Source of the DNA: Citrobacter sp. wls619 | Lineage (GTDB): Bacteria > Pseudomonadota > Gammaproteobacteria > Enterobacterales > Enterobacteriaceae | DNA length: 38,080 nt | Reading direction: 5' to 3' | Assembly (NCBI RefSeq): GCF_005281345.1 | Contig: NZ_SZXJ01000010.1 | Span: 1-38,080 of the forward strand | Part shown: positions 1 through 10,341 of the stretch, one piece after another | How positions within the stretch are numbered: position 1 is the stretch's first letter | How the letters are laid out: each line of letters begins with the position of its first letter | Position numbers and translations under genes: made by a program | The notes under the pieces: model-generated | Database searches by the model: none | The model's input: the letters and a program-made list of their open reading frames with translations, nothing else | What the model was told of the DNA's origin: nothing

Positions 1-66
1 TTATAAATCGCAGATAGCAAAAAGGCGCCGCCAGCGCCCTTTTTACACTGGTGGGGCGTGCAGGAT
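1..66 (-). repeat. Direct repeat of tRNA-Lys tail plus terminator (copy 1; copy 2 at 155-222)
   Basis: Positions 1-66 and 155-222 are near-identical. Read on the minus strand, each holds the last 18 nt of tRNA-Lys (CCA end included), a short spacer, a GC-rich terminator hairpin and the same downstream segment. They differ mainly in the hairpin loop. Copy 2 belongs to the intact tRNA-Lys at 204-279. Copy 1 is attached only to a tRNA tail fragment, so it looks like a duplication of tail and terminator without the tRNA body. Confidence 0.75.
19..44 (-). terminator. Rho-independent terminator in the tRNA cluster (distal copy)
   Basis: On the minus strand an A run, a GC-rich stem (with one bulged C) and a T run follow the tRNA-tail fragment at 49-66. 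It is a diverged copy of the terminator at 173-199. Confidence 0.6.
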
Positions 67-154
67 GACTCGCTTCGCTCGCCCTTCGGGCCGTCGCCGT
101 AAACGGCTCCGTTGTCTCACTACGTGAGACCCGAACCTGCTGCAGGTTCGAATC
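49..154 (-). repeat. rtT-like tRNA spacer repeat ending in a tRNA-Lys 3'-end copy (unit 1)
   Basis: The first 24 nt (49-72) are identical to 328-351, and the first 18 of those equal the 3' end of the neighbouring tRNA-Lys genes. The rest is a diverged GC-rich segment with small hairpins, including a palindrome around 132-148. The design, a spacer repeat terminating in a copy of the tRNA 3' end, resembles the rtT repeats of the E. coli tyrT operon, but here the tail is that of tRNA-Lys. The rtT comparison is inference from layout. Confidence 0.5.
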
Positions 155-172
155 TTATAAATCGCAGATAGC

Positions 173-199
173 AAAAAGGCGCCTTTAGGGCGCCTTTTT
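173..199 (-). terminator. Rho-independent terminator after tRNA-Lys
   Basis: On the minus strand, five A, a perfect 6-bp GGCGCC stem (178-183 with 189-194) and five T form a classic intrinsic terminator. It starts only 5 nt after the CCA end of the tRNA-Lys at 204-279. Confidence 0.8.
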
Positions 200-203
200 A
201 CAC

Positions 204-279
204 TGGTGGGGCGTGCAGGATTCGAACCTGCGACCAATTGATTAAAAGTCAACTGCTCTACCAACTGAGCTAACGACCC
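204..279 (-). tRNA. tRNA-Lys (anticodon TTT)
   Basis: This is a 76-nt tRNA with encoded CCA. The D-, anticodon (TTT) and T-arms match enterobacterial tRNA-Lys. In E. coli this locus, downstream of ybgF/cpoB, is the lysT-valT-lysW-valZ-lysYZQ cluster. The 5' acceptor strand reads GGGTCGT and the 3' strand ACGCCCC, which leaves a U4:C69 mismatch where E. coli has U-A. The same base is present in the second copy and in both tail repeats. Confidence 0.96.
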
Positions 280-327
280 GCTCGGATGTCACCTGAAAAA
301 TTTTTTACTCGACACCAATATAAGAAT

Positions 328-428
328 TGGTGGGGCGTGCAGGATGACTCGACTTCGTCTCGCCCTAGCGGGCCGTTGCTAAAGCAACGTTATCCTTCAC
401 GTTTAACATCTGAGTACGATGTTAAAGT
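328..428 (-). repeat. rtT-like tRNA spacer repeat ending in a tRNA-Lys 3'-end copy (unit 2)
   Basis: This spacer lies between the two tRNA-Lys genes. It begins (plus strand) with the same 24 nt as unit 1, of which 18 equal the tRNA-Lys 3' end. It continues with a diverged version of the unit 1 body. A transcript spanning both tRNAs would carry this extra tRNA-like 3' end. Confidence 0.5.
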
Positions 429-504
429 TGGTGGGGCGTGCAGGATTCGAACCTGCGACCAATTGATTAAAAGTCAACTGCTCTACCAACTGAGCTAACG
501 ACCC
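429..504 (-). tRNA. tRNA-Lys (anticodon TTT), promoter-proximal copy
   Basis: This 76-nt tRNA-Lys is identical to the copy at 204-279, including the U4:C69 acceptor-stem mismatch. It is the first gene after the putative promoter at 556-583. Confidence 0.96.
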
Positions 505-555
505 AACTTTTGCGCTGCTTTTGGTTTGTTTGATATCCCTTGGCAACGGCGGCAT

Positions 556-583
556 ATATTACTGATTTCAGATTTTAGCGCAA
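556..583 (-). promoter_or_regulatory. Putative sigma-70 promoter of the tRNA-Lys cluster
   Basis: On the minus strand, TTGCGC (578-583) and TAATAT (556-561) are separated by 16 nt. They are followed by a GC-rich discriminator (GCCGCCG), as is usual for stable-RNA promoters under stringent control. The first tRNA begins about 50 nt downstream. Confidence 0.45.
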
Positions 584-629
584 CAAAAATTTCGATGTAA
601 ATGACTCAACTGCTTAGGAATCACACGAC

Positions 630-659
630 GCGACCAGAAATAACACGATTTCTGGTCGC
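630..659 (-). terminator. Strong hairpin at the end of the tol-pal operon
   Basis: A perfect 12-bp stem (630-641 with 648-659, 6-nt loop) starts 10 nt after the cpoB stop. There is no clear T run on the minus strand, so it may act as a 3'-end stabiliser or a weak terminator rather than a canonical intrinsic terminator. Confidence 0.5.
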
Positions 660-669
660 ATGGTGTGCA

Positions 670-1458
670 TTACATCGCGCCAAGACGTTTTTGCGCTTGT
701 TTCGCGCCATCAGTACCAGGGTATTTAGTGATAACCTGCTGATAAACGGCTTTCGCTTTTGCTGTGTCACCTTTGTCCTGCATGATGACGCCGACTTTAT
801 ACATCGCGTCTGCAGCCTTCGGTGATTTTGGGAAGTTTTTAACTACGGATGCAAAATAGAACGCTGCATCATCTTTTTTACCCTTGTTGTAATTCAACTG
901 ACCGAGCCAGTAATTCGCATTTGGCAGGTAAGTAGAATCCGGGTACTTTTTGATGAAGTTCTGAAATGCAACGATCGCATCATCCTGGCGGGATTTATCC
1001 TGCACCAGAGCGATTGCCGCATTGTAATCAGTATTCGCATCGCCAGTTTGCGCCGGAGCGCCTGACGAAGCGGCAGCACCCGCATCGGGTGCCGGGGTTG
1101 CCGCCCCACTCTGATCGCCAGCCGTAGATTGCGCCGCAGGCGCGCTACCGCTGCCAAGATTATTCATCTGCAGCAATATCTGTTTTTGGCGTTCAACAAC
1201 CTGATTCAGCTGATACTGACTTTCCTGAATTTGACCGCGCAGGGCATCGATATCGGACTGATTATCGGAGAGTTGTTGCTGGAGTTGGGTTAAAAGCTGA
1301 CTGTGAGCGTTAGAAATACGCTCGAGTTGAGTGACGCGGTCTTCGACCGAGCCAGAGCCGACACTACTGATTGGCGCCTGAGCAAAAGCGGCCCAGGGGG
1401 CCGCTATGCCAACCAGTAACGACAGACTCAACAGGTGATGTCTGAAGTTACTGCTCAT
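670..1458 (-). CDS. cpoB: CpoB (YbgF), Tol-associated cell division coordinator
   Basis: This 262-residue periplasmic protein links the Tol machinery to the peptidoglycan synthase PBP1B, so that outer-membrane constriction and septal wall synthesis stay in step (family knowledge from E. coli). Residues 1-26 form a signal peptide (cleavage after AFA). Residues about 37-100 are a coiled coil that trimerises in E. coli. A Gly/Ala/Pro-rich linker covers about 100-135. The C-terminal half holds TPR repeats (motifs YWLGQLNYNKGKKDDA and MYKVGVIMQDKGDTAKA). Length and sequence are close to the 263-residue E. coli protein. It is the last gene of the operon, 9 nt after pal. Confidence 0.97.
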   Translation of the reverse strand: MSSNFRHHLLSLSLLVGIAAPWAAFAQAPISSVGSGSVEDRVTQLERISNAHSQLLTQLQQQLSDNQSDIDALRGQIQESQYQLNQVVERQKQILLQMNNLGSGSAPAAQSTAGDQSGAATPAPDAGAAASSGAPAQTGDANTDYNAAIALVQDKSRQDDAIVAFQNFIKKYPDSTYLPNANYWLGQLNYNKGKKDDAAFYFASVVKNFPKSPKAADAMYKVGVIMQDKGDTAKAKAVYQQVITKYPGTDGAKQAQKRLGAM

Positions 1459-1467
1459 GCAATTCTC

Positions 1468-2010
<543 letters not shown>

Positions 2011-2020
2011 TTATTTATTA

Positions 2021-3313
2021 TCACAGATACGGCGACCAGGCAGGGAATTTAACCTGTCCATCAGTTGCCGGAAGACGCGCTTTGAAACGCCCATCTGTAG
2101 AAACCAAATTCAGCACGGATCCCATCCCCTGAGAAGAGCTGTAGATTACCATAGTGCCGTTAGGTGCCAGACTTGGCGTTTCGTCCAGGAACGTTGACGA
2201 CAGAACTTGTACGCCACCCGCTACCAGATCTTGTTTGGCAATGTGCTGCTGACCATTGGCCGAGCTTACCATTACCATAAACTTACCGTCGCTGCTGACA
2301 TCAGCATCCTGGTTTTGCGAACCTTCCCAGGTAATGCGCTGCGGAGCACCGCCGTTGACGTTAACTTTATATACCTGCGGACGACCGGCCTGGTCAGACG
2401 TAAAGGCCAGGTTTTGGCTGTCCGGGAACCAGGTCGGTTCCGTGTTGTTGCTACGACCATCCGTCACCTGACGGATTTGACCGGAACCAATGTCCATAAC
2501 ATACAGGTTCAGGCTACCGGTTTTAGACAGGGCAAACGCCAGTTTGCTGCCATCCGGTGAAAAAGCAGGTGCACCGTTGTGACGCGGGAACGAAGCAACC
2601 TGACGAACCGCGCCGTTAGACAGTGTCTGAATAACCAGTGCAGAACGACCGCTTTCGAAGGTAACGTACGCCAGTTTTGAACCGTCCGGAGACCACGCCG
2701 GAGACATCAGCGGCTGCGGAGAACGGTGTACCACGAACTGGTTGTAACCATCGTAGTCGGACACACGTAATTCGTACGGGAACTGACCACCGTTGGTCTG
2801 AACAACATACGCGATACGGGTACGGAATGCGCCCTTAATACCGGTCAGTTTTTCAAACACTTCGTCACTTGCAGTATGGCCCGCGTAACGCAGCCACTGC
2901 TTGTTCACTTTATAAGTGTTCTGTGCCAGTACGGTACCCGGTGCGCCACCGGTGTCAACCAGCTGATAAGCAACGCTGTAAGAACCATCCGGGTTCGGCG
3001 TAACCTGGCCGACGACTACGGCATCAATGCCCAGCGCAGACCAAGCGGCAGGTTGAACTTCCTGCGCGGTACCGGGCTGCTGAGGCAGACGAGAACGGTC
3101 TAACGGGTTAAATTTACCGCTGTTACGCAGGTCAGCACCTACGATACCACCGATATCTTCAGGTGCAGCGCCCGGCCCTGCCCACTGGAACGGGACAACA
3201 CCAATCGGGCGTGCCGAGTCTACCCCTTGGGTGATCTCGATACGTACTTCTGCATGCAGCACCGCTGCCCACAGCATCAGAAAACCAAATGCTACTCGTA
3301 ATGCCTGCTTCAT
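2021..3313 (-). CDS. tolB: TolB, periplasmic beta-propeller of the Tol-Pal system
   Basis: TolB sits in the periplasm between TolA and Pal and releases Pal from peptidoglycan when TolA pulls on its N-terminus. The chosen start at 3313 gives 430 residues as in E. coli and puts AGGGAG 5 nt upstream. The ATG three bases earlier would be only 2 nt from that site. Residues 1-21 are a signal peptide (after LHA). An alpha/beta domain runs to about residue 165. Then come repeated propeller blades with the motif [12 protein letters not shown] and variants (for example [14 protein letters not shown]). Confidence 0.98.
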   Translation of the reverse strand: MKQALRVAFGFLMLWAAVLHAEVRIEITQGVDSARPIGVVPFQWAGPGAAPEDIGGIVGADLRNSGKFNPLDRSRLPQQPGTAQEVQPAAWSALGIDAVVVGQVTPNPDGSYSVAYQLVDTGGAPGTVLAQNTYKVNKQWLRYAGHTASDEVFEKLTGIKGAFRTRIAYVVQTNGGQFPYELRVSDYDGYNQFVVHRSPQPLMSPAWSPDGSKLAYVTFESGRSALVIQTLSNGAVRQVASFPRHNGAPAFSPDGSKLAFALSKTGSLNLYVMDIGSGQIRQVTDGRSNNTEPTWFPDSQNLAFTSDQAGRPQVYKVNVNGGAPQRITWEGSQNQDADVSSDGKFMVMVSSANGQQHIAKQDLVAGGVQVLSSTFLDETPSLAPNGTMVIYSSSQGMGSVLNLVSTDGRFKARLPATDGQVKFPAWSPYL

Positions 3314-3417
3314 CATATCTCCCTTATCTGGACGGAACGCCCACGATAATTTAGCAGAATGTTAACAAACTCAAATACACAAAACTACCAGAACTCTGTC
3401 TCAACCTTAGACCGTTT

Positions 3418-3435
3418 CCCCTGATTTCTCAGGGG
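3418..3435 (-). other. Hairpin in the tolA-tolB gap
   Basis: A perfect 7-bp stem with a 4-nt loop (CCCCTGA / TCAGGGG) lies just after the tolA stop. No T run follows it on the minus strand. The 128-nt gap is the largest inside the operon, so the hairpin could separate tolQRA from tolB-pal mRNA levels. That role is inference. Confidence 0.4.
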
Positions 3436-3441
3436 CCGTTA

Positions 3442-4698
3442 TTACAGTTTGAAGTCCAGTTTGGCATCTTTTACTTTTTCATAAACTGCCTGGCTAGGCG
3501 GTTTAGGAATTCTGGCGGTTTTCGCAGCCGTCAGCGCAGCCTGACACAGTGCCGGATCCCCGCCCTCTTCGGTCACATCCAGTAACAGACCATCGGGTGC
3601 TAACTTGATATGTAATACGCAAGATTTACCTGCATACAAATCTGCACCATACAGACGGCTCTGGATCGCATTACGAATTTGAGATGCGTAAGCACTGATA
3701 TCCGCGCCAGAAGCACCACCATTGGCACCACTTGTACCACTATCTTTCGCCGGTTGGCCGTTTCCTTTCGCTCCACCGCCCGATTTCGGTGCATTCTTAC
3801 CGGAGCTCAGGTCACCCAACAAGTCGTCAACGCCAGAGGCTGCAGCGGCTTTTTCGGCCGCAGCCTTTTTAGCTGCTGCTGCTTTATCTGCCGCAGCTTT
3901 CTTATCGGCAGCGGCTTTCTCGGCTGCAGCTTTTTTGTCTGCTGCTGCTTTTTCTGCAGCGGCTTTCTTATCAGCCGCCGCTTTTTCAGCAGCGGCAGCT
4001 TTCGCGGCAGCGGCTTTTTCTGCTTTCTCAGCAGCAGCTTTCTCGGCTGCAGCTTGCTTAGCGGCCTCAGCCTGTGCTTTCTTCGCGGCGTCTGCGGCGG
4101 CCTTGGCAGCCTGTGCCTCAGCAACCTTCTTAGCATCGGCAGCCGCTTTTGCAGCTTCAGCTTCAGCTTTTTTCTGGGCATCAGCAGCGGCTTTCTTCGC
4201 GGCATCTGCCGCTTGTTTCGCCTGAGCATCTGCTTTGGCTTTCGCGTCTGCAGCAGCCTTCGCCGCCGCTTCTTCAGCCTGCTTTTGTTGCTCCTGTGCT
4301 TTCGCCGCAGCGGCTTCAGCCTGTTTCTGCTGTTCCGCCTGCTCGCGCACTTTTTCCTGCGCTGCTAAACGTTCTTTCTCCAGCTGTTTCAGACGCTCTT
4401 GCTCTGCCGCCTGCTTCTCACGAAGCTCCTCGGCCTGCTGCTGCGCCTGTTTCTCACGCTGTTCTTCTGCACGTTTCGCACTTGCCTGCTGTTGCTGCTG
4501 CCTGTCGTACTGTTGAACAACAGCACCAGGATCGACCATAACGGCGTCGATGGACGAGCCACCACCACCGCCGGCTGAAGCATCAATGTGCTCATCGAAC
4601 GAACTCCAGATCAGTGCCGCAAATAAAATGACATGCAGCACCGCTGAAATAATTATCGCCCTTTTGAGCTTGTCGTTTTGTTCGGTTGCCTTTGACAC
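3442..4698 (-). CDS. tolA: TolA, inner-membrane to periplasm energy-coupling protein
   Basis: TolA couples the TolQR proton motor to TolB-Pal and is also the entry receptor for group A colicins and filamentous phage in relatives. The start is GTG at 4698, as in E. coli. It has 418 residues in three parts. The N-terminal membrane anchor is at about 13-34 (AIIISAVLHVILFAALIWSS). A very long Ala/Lys/Glu-rich helix runs from about 60 to 300, with tandem AAAEKAAADKK units. The globular C-terminal domain (about 325-418) carries two Cys expected to pair. The low-complexity helix gives long empty reading frames on the opposite strand, which are not genes. Confidence 0.98.
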   Translation of the reverse strand: MSKATEQNDKLKRAIIISAVLHVILFAALIWSSFDEHIDASAGGGGGSSIDAVMVDPGAVVQQYDRQQQQQASAKRAEEQREKQAQQQAEELREKQAAEQERLKQLEKERLAAQEKVREQAEQQKQAEAAAAKAQEQQKQAEEAAAKAAADAKAKADAQAKQAADAAKKAAADAQKKAEAEAAKAAADAKKVAEAQAAKAAADAAKKAQAEAAKQAAAEKAAAEKAEKAAAAKAAAAEKAAADKKAAAEKAAADKKAAAEKAAADKKAAADKAAAAKKAAAEKAAAASGVDDLLGDLSSGKNAPKSGGGAKGNGQPAKDSGTSGANGGASGADISAYASQIRNAIQSRLYGADLYAGKSCVLHIKLAPDGLLLDVTEEGGDPALCQAALTAAKTARIPKPPSQAVYEKVKDAKLDFKL

Positions 4699-4762
4699 TC
4701 TCGGTTCCCAAAAAACTGTTCGCCTGTTACGTGCTATCTTTCAAGCCAGCAAAACGCAGTCA

Positions 4763-5191
4763 TCAGATTGGCTGCGTCATCAAGCCAACCGATTTCACGC
4801 CTGCACTGTGTAACAAGTTCAGCGCTTTAATTATTTCATCATAAGGCACGTCTTTCGCACCACCGATTAAAAAGACCGTTTTCGGGTTGGCCTGCAGGCG
4901 ACTCTTCGCTTCCGCGATAACCTGCTCTGGCGGTAGCTGATCCATCCTGTCTTTTTCAACCACCACGCTGTATTGCCCAACACCGGAAACTTCAATAATG
5001 ACCGGTGGTTCGTCGTTGCTACTGACGGCTTGCGACTCAGTCGCATCCGGCAAGTCGACTTCCACACTCTGTGTAATGATTGGCGCGGTTGCCATAAAGA
5101 TCAGCAGCAGCACCAGCAATACGTCGAGCAACGGTACAATATTGATTTCGGACTTAAGTTCGCGACGACCTCGTCCACGCGTTCTGGCCAT
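4763..5191 (-). CDS. tolR: TolR, proton-motor subunit of the Tol system
   Basis: TolR is an ExbD-family protein forming, with TolQ, the proton channel that energises TolA. It has 142 residues, the E. coli length. A basic N-terminus is followed by one membrane helix (about 18-37) containing the essential protonatable Asp23 (PLLDVLLVLL). A periplasmic domain then ends in LLHSAGVKSVGLMTQPI. It starts 3 nt after tolQ. Confidence 0.98.
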   Translation of the reverse strand: MARTRGRGRRELKSEINIVPLLDVLLVLLLIFMATAPIITQSVEVDLPDATESQAVSSNDEPPVIIEVSGVGQYSVVVEKDRMDQLPPEQVIAEAKSRLQANPKTVFLIGGAKDVPYDEIIKALNLLHSAGVKSVGLMTQPI

Positions 5192-5194
5192 GGT

Positions 5195-6288
<1,094 letters not shown>

Positions 6289-6451
6289 TCTTACTGCCTC
6301 TTTGTTGGCTTCGTCCACTCACACCGGTCGCTTACGCTTATCTTTGTAAACGCCTGGTGACTCGCGTTCTTGCCGCCGCGATGCATCAAGAATGTCGTTG
6401 TATATCGCGCTGTCTTCACTGTACATCCCGGTAGTGCTTTCAAACTTCGCT

Positions 6452-6480
6452 ACTATACTCGCGGGAATGGTGCTTTGGAA
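6452..6480 (-). promoter_or_regulatory. Putative promoter of the tol-pal operon
   Basis: On the minus strand TATAGT (6452-6457) lies 17 nt after the weak -35 TTCCAA (6475-6480). It sits in the 235-nt gap after the ybgE terminator and about 165 nt before ybgC. The -10 is good and the -35 poor. Confidence 0.35.
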
Positions 6481-6502
6481 TGGGGGAAAGTAAACGGAGA
6501 GT

Positions 6503-6530
6503 AAAAAATTATGGGCTTATGCAAGCCCAT
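6503..6530 (-). terminator. Rho-independent terminator of the cydABX-ybgE operon
   Basis: On the minus strand the perfect 8-bp stem ATGGGCTT/AAGCCCAT (6511-6530, loop GCAT) is followed by AATTTTTT. It ends 24 nt after the ybgE stop and separates the cyd operon from tol-pal. Confidence 0.85.
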
Positions 6531-6553
6531 AAATATTTAAGGATGTTTCTTAT

Positions 6554-6847
6554 TCAAAAGAAGAAGAAAAACAGTCCAACAACGAGGACGATATCTGCGA
6601 TCAGCGGGCAGAAGATGCCCTGCCAGTGCACCGCGCGAGGACGGAATCCAACGCCATGAATGACGCCAGTGCAGACCGCCCACATCAGCAGGAAGCCATG
6701 CCAGATCTCAAGCTCGCTGGTTTTGGCCGCGAAACGTGATGGATCCCAGAATATGCAGCCAGCCAACACGATTGCCAGCACAAAGGAAAGCGCCCGCAAG
6801 GGGCGCTTATCCATCGCGTTGTATACCATCGCGATAATGTTGGTCAT
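6554..6847 (-). CDS. ybgE: YbgE, cyd operon inner-membrane protein
   Basis: This small inner-membrane protein is always found after cydABX in enterobacteria, and its exact role is not established. It has 97 residues as in E. coli, with three hydrophobic helices (about 17-32, 48-66 and 77-97), the conserved segment FWDPSRFAAKTSELEIWHG, and an unusual run of five Phe at the C-terminus. Its ATG shares one base with the cydX stop. Confidence 0.96.
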   Translation of the reverse strand: MTNIIAMVYNAMDKRPLRALSFVLAIVLAGCIFWDPSRFAAKTSELEIWHGFLLMWAVCTGVIHGVGFRPRAVHWQGIFCPLIADIVLVVGLFFFFF

Positions 6848-6960
6848 CAGCTATCTTCTTGTCCGGCTTTGCCTGATTCAACGTGCTCAAGCGCCAGCGC
6901 TGTGATTATCCCAAATGCACAGGCAAGAAGCGTTCCCAAAATCCATGCGAAATACCACAT
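6847..6960 (-). CDS. cydX: CydX, small subunit of cytochrome bd-I oxidase
   Basis: This 37-residue single-pass protein stabilises the haems of CydAB. It begins MWYFAWILGTLLACAFG and ends SGKAGQEDS, nearly identical to E. coli CydX. One membrane helix covers about residues 3-24. A ribosome-binding site (GGAG) precedes the ATG. It lies 14 nt after cydB, and its TGA overlaps the ybgE start (TGATG). Confidence 0.96.
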   Translation of the reverse strand: MWYFAWILGTLLACAFGIITALALEHVESGKAGQEDS

Positions 6961-6974
6961 TCTTAGCTCCTTAC

Positions 6975-8114
6975 TTAGTACAGAGAGTGGGTGTTGCTTT
7001 CAATATCTTCTTTAGTGATGCGACCGAACATTTTCCAGTAACACCAGCTGGTGTACAGCAGAATGATCGGTACAAACACCGCCGCAACCCAGGTCATCAG
7101 GTTCAATGTACGCTGGCTGGAGGTGGCATCCCACATGGTCAGGCTTGCGTTCATCATCGTGCTGGATGGCATCACAAACGGGAACATTGCGATACCGGCA
7201 GTCAGGATGATGCAGGCTAACGTCAGTGAGGAGAAGATGAACGCCCAGGCCCCTTTCTCCATACGAGAAGTCAGAATGGTCAGCAGCGGCAGAACCACGC
7301 CCAACGCCGGAACCAGCCACAGGATAGGTGCATTGTTAAAGTTCACCATCCATGCGCCCGCTTCACGTGCCACTTCTTTGGTCATCGGGTTAGAGGCCGC
7401 GTGGTGATCCAGTGCGGAAGTCACCACATAACCATCAATACCGTAAATAACCCAAACACCGGCCAGTGCGAAGCAAACCAGAGTCACCAGCGCCGCAACC
7501 TGTGAGGTGGTACGTGCACGCAGGTGTAGTTCGCCTACGGTACGCATCTGCAGATAGGTTGCGCCCTGAGTGATGATCATCCCTACGCTCACAATCCCTG
7601 CCAGCAGACCAAACGGATTCAGCAACTGGAAGAAGTTACCGGTGTAGTACAGGCGCATGTACTCATCCATATGGAACGGAACACCTTGCAGCAGGTTGCC
7701 AAACGCAACGCCGATAACCAGCGGCGGAACGAAGCTACCAATGAAGATGCCCCAGTCCCACATGTTGCGCCAGCGCATGTCTTCAATCTTGGAGCGGTAA
7801 TCGAAACCGACCGGACGGAAGAACAATGACGCCAGTACCAGGATCATCGCCACGTAGAAACCGGAGAACGCAGCAGCGTACACCATCGGCCATGCAGCGA
7901 ACAGTGCGCCACCCGCGGTGATAAGCCATACCTGGTTACCGTCCCAGTGCGGGGCGATGGAGTTAATCATAATTCGACGCTCGGTGTCATTACGACCGAG
8001 GAAACGGGTGAGCATGCCCACCCCCATGTCGAAGCCATCAGTGACCGCAAAACCAATCAGCAGAATGCCAACCAGCAGCCACCAGATAAAACGCAATACT
8101 TCATAATCGATCAT
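6975..8114 (-). CDS. cydB: CydB, cytochrome bd-I ubiquinol oxidase subunit II
   Basis: CydB is the structural subunit paired with CydA in the high-affinity terminal oxidase used under low oxygen. It has 379 residues as in E. coli and about eight to nine membrane helices, with the family N-terminus FIWWLLVGILLIGFAVTDGFD and the motif RPVGFDYRSKIEDMRWRNMWD. It starts 15 nt after cydA. Confidence 0.98.
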   Translation of the reverse strand: MIDYEVLRFIWWLLVGILLIGFAVTDGFDMGVGMLTRFLGRNDTERRIMINSIAPHWDGNQVWLITAGGALFAAWPMVYAAAFSGFYVAMILVLASLFFRPVGFDYRSKIEDMRWRNMWDWGIFIGSFVPPLVIGVAFGNLLQGVPFHMDEYMRLYYTGNFFQLLNPFGLLAGIVSVGMIITQGATYLQMRTVGELHLRARTTSQVAALVTLVCFALAGVWVIYGIDGYVVTSALDHHAASNPMTKEVAREAGAWMVNFNNAPILWLVPALGVVLPLLTILTSRMEKGAWAFIFSSLTLACIILTAGIAMFPFVMPSSTMMNASLTMWDATSSQRTLNLMTWVAAVFVPIILLYTSWCYWKMFGRITKEDIESNTHSLY

Positions 8115-8129
8115 TTGACGACTCCTGTC

Positions 8130-9698
8130 TTAGCGTGCCGGCTGAGTAGTCACAGTAGACTGCTCGTAGTGATAACGACCGGTTTTCAGGCTACTCGGCC
8201 CAAGGCGTGCGAACTTGAACATCAGGTACAGTTCAGCCACCAGGAACAGGGTATACAGGCCGCAAATCAACAGCATCGAGAAGATGAGATCACCCGCAGT
8301 CAGCGAAGAGTTCGCCACGGCTGTCGGTAACACTTCACCTATCGCCCACGGTTGACGGCCATATTCTGCGACAAACCAGCCAGATTCAATGGCAATCCAC
8401 GGCAGCGGAATCGCATACAGCGCAGTGCGCAGCAGCCATTTTTTCTCGCCGATACGATTACGAATCACGGTCCAGAAGGACACAGCAATGATAGCCAGCA
8501 TCAGGATGCCGCACGCCACCATAATACGGAATGCGAAGTACAGCGGTGCAACACGAGGGATAGAGTCTTTCGTGGCTTGCTGGATTTGCGCTTCAGTCGC
8601 ATCGGTCACTTTATCTGTATAACGTTTCAGCAGCAGACCATATCCCAGATCTTTCTTCATGCTGTTGAACTGGTCGCGAACAGCCTGATCGGTAGAGCCT
8701 GCACGCAGTTCTTCCAGCAGCTGATACGCTTTCATCCCGTTACGGATACGCTCTTCGTGCTGCACCATCAGATCTTTCAGACCAATGACCGGTGTATCAA
8801 CGGAGCGGGTAGCAATGATGCCCAGGGCATAAGGAATTTGAATCGCAAAATGGTTTTCCTGCGCATCCTGGTCCGGAATACCGAACAGCGTAAAGGATGC
8901 CGGTGCAGGTTGAGTTTCCCACTCGGCTTCAATAGCAGCAAGTTTGGTTTTCTGCACGTCGCCCATTTCGTAACCAGATTCATCACCCAGAACAATAACA
9001 GACAGAATGGCAGCCATACCAAAGCTGGCAGCGATAGCAAAAGAACGTTTAGCAAACGCGAAGTCACGGCCGCGCAGCATATAGTAGGAGCTGATACCCA
9101 GAACGAACATCGCGCCACAAACATAACCAGAAGCCACAGTGTGAACAAATTTCACCTGAGCAACCGGGTTGAGCACCAGTTCAGAGAAGCTCAGCATCTC
9201 CATACGCATGGTTTCAAAGTTGAAATCCGCAGCGATTGGGTTTTGCATCCAGCCGTTCGCAACCAGAATCCACAGTGCGGACAGGTTAGAACCCAGCGCC
9301 ACCAGCCAGGTGACACACATATGCTGGACTTTACCCAAACGGTCCCAGCCGAAGAAGAACAGACCTACAAAGGTGGATTCGAGGAAGAAGGCCATCAAAC
9401 CTTCAATCGCCAGCGGCGCACCGAAAATATCCCCGACATAGTGGGAATAGTAAGACCAGTTAGTCCCGAACTGGAACTCCATGGTCAGGCCGGTTGCCAC
9501 ACCCAGAGCGAAGTTGATACCAAACAACTTGCCCCAGAATTTGGTCATATCTTTATAAATCTGTTTGCCGGAAAGGACGTAGACCGTTTCCATGATGGCC
9601 AACAAGAACGCCATACCGAGCGTCAGTGGCACAAACAGGAAGTGGTACATCGCGGTCAAGGCAAACTGTAAGCGCGACAGTTCGACTATATCTAACAT
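8130..9698 (-). CDS. cydA: CydA, cytochrome bd-I ubiquinol oxidase subunit I
   Basis: CydA is the quinol-oxidising, haem-binding subunit, which reduces O2 to water without pumping protons. The second ATG (9698) is chosen because AAGGAG is 5 nt upstream and it gives the 522-residue E. coli length. Visible ligands are His19 (active-site haem pair), His186 and Met393 (haem b558), and the acidic residues Glu99 and Glu107 that serve haem binding and the proton path. A periplasmic Q-loop lies about 250-380. It heads the operon cydA-cydB-cydX-ybgE. Confidence 0.98.
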   Translation of the reverse strand: MLDIVELSRLQFALTAMYHFLFVPLTLGMAFLLAIMETVYVLSGKQIYKDMTKFWGKLFGINFALGVATGLTMEFQFGTNWSYYSHYVGDIFGAPLAIEGLMAFFLESTFVGLFFFGWDRLGKVQHMCVTWLVALGSNLSALWILVANGWMQNPIAADFNFETMRMEMLSFSELVLNPVAQVKFVHTVASGYVCGAMFVLGISSYYMLRGRDFAFAKRSFAIAASFGMAAILSVIVLGDESGYEMGDVQKTKLAAIEAEWETQPAPASFTLFGIPDQDAQENHFAIQIPYALGIIATRSVDTPVIGLKDLMVQHEERIRNGMKAYQLLEELRAGSTDQAVRDQFNSMKKDLGYGLLLKRYTDKVTDATEAQIQQATKDSIPRVAPLYFAFRIMVACGILMLAIIAVSFWTVIRNRIGEKKWLLRTALYAIPLPWIAIESGWFVAEYGRQPWAIGEVLPTAVANSSLTAGDLIFSMLLICGLYTLFLVAELYLMFKFARLGPSSLKTGRYHYEQSTVTTQPAR

Positions 9699-10037
9699 CA
9701 TGACTCCTTGCTCATCGCATGAAGACTCCGAGAGTGAACCCCGTTAGAAAGGGTCACACGCATGCCCCAATACAAATTTATTTGCTTCCTTCCCCCACTG
9801 CTCTTTCTTCTCATTTGAAGAAAGGACAAGGATGAAAAGTTACAAACATGTTAATAAAACACTCAAATTGATCCCGCAATTATATTACGCCGTAAAATCC
9901 TTACAATAAACAGGTTTTTATCGAGGTAAATTTGCATTTTTCGATAGTGATCAATTTATAGCTAATTTATCACTTTCAGACCAATTTGATCTGCAGCAAT
10001 TTAACCTCATTTGATGATGTTTACCAAGTTTTAAACA

Positions 10038-10051
10038 TTGATTTAAATCAA
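10038..10051. promoter_or_regulatory. FNR site upstream of cydA
   Basis: TTGATTTAAATCAA is a perfect match to the FNR consensus TTGAT-N4-ATCAA. It lies 340 nt upstream of cydA and 866 nt upstream of glmS. In E. coli FNR represses cydA under full anaerobiosis. A weaker match lies at 9986-9999. Confidence 0.65.
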
Positions 10052-10341
10052 TTTTCAATTTTAATGTTAATAGTGTTTATCGCTAGTGCGACTAGTGAAC
10101 ACCATGTTAACGATATGTTTTTCAATGAGTAATTGCCGTTACTACAAATGATAGGATATTTATTTAAATCTACACGATCTTTTAACCAGTCGGCGGGACA
10201 AAATTATGGACAGATAAAGAGTCACTATTGCTGGGTAGCTCACAGTTTTTTGTTTAGCAAGTCCTGTAATCATTATTTAATACAAATTATTCATTTTAAT
10301 TTTACTTATAATTAACACCGCGATGTAACTATCTCAACTGA

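Noticed and set aside
43-264. 73-codon basic frame across the tRNA region, superficially like the protamine-like tpr product of rtT repeats
   Set aside because: It runs through a mature tRNA gene and a terminator with no translation signals; the basic stretch is a by-product of the GC-rich spacer.
3679-4541. Long plus-strand open frames opposite tolA (Ala-, Ser- or Cys-rich)
   Set aside because: They mirror the low-complexity Ala/Lys codons of the TolA helix, have no ribosome-binding sites and resemble no protein family.
10133-10315. 60-codon plus-strand frame in the cydA-glmS gap
   Set aside because: No ribosome-binding site, random-looking composition and no recognisable domain, in an AT-rich control region.
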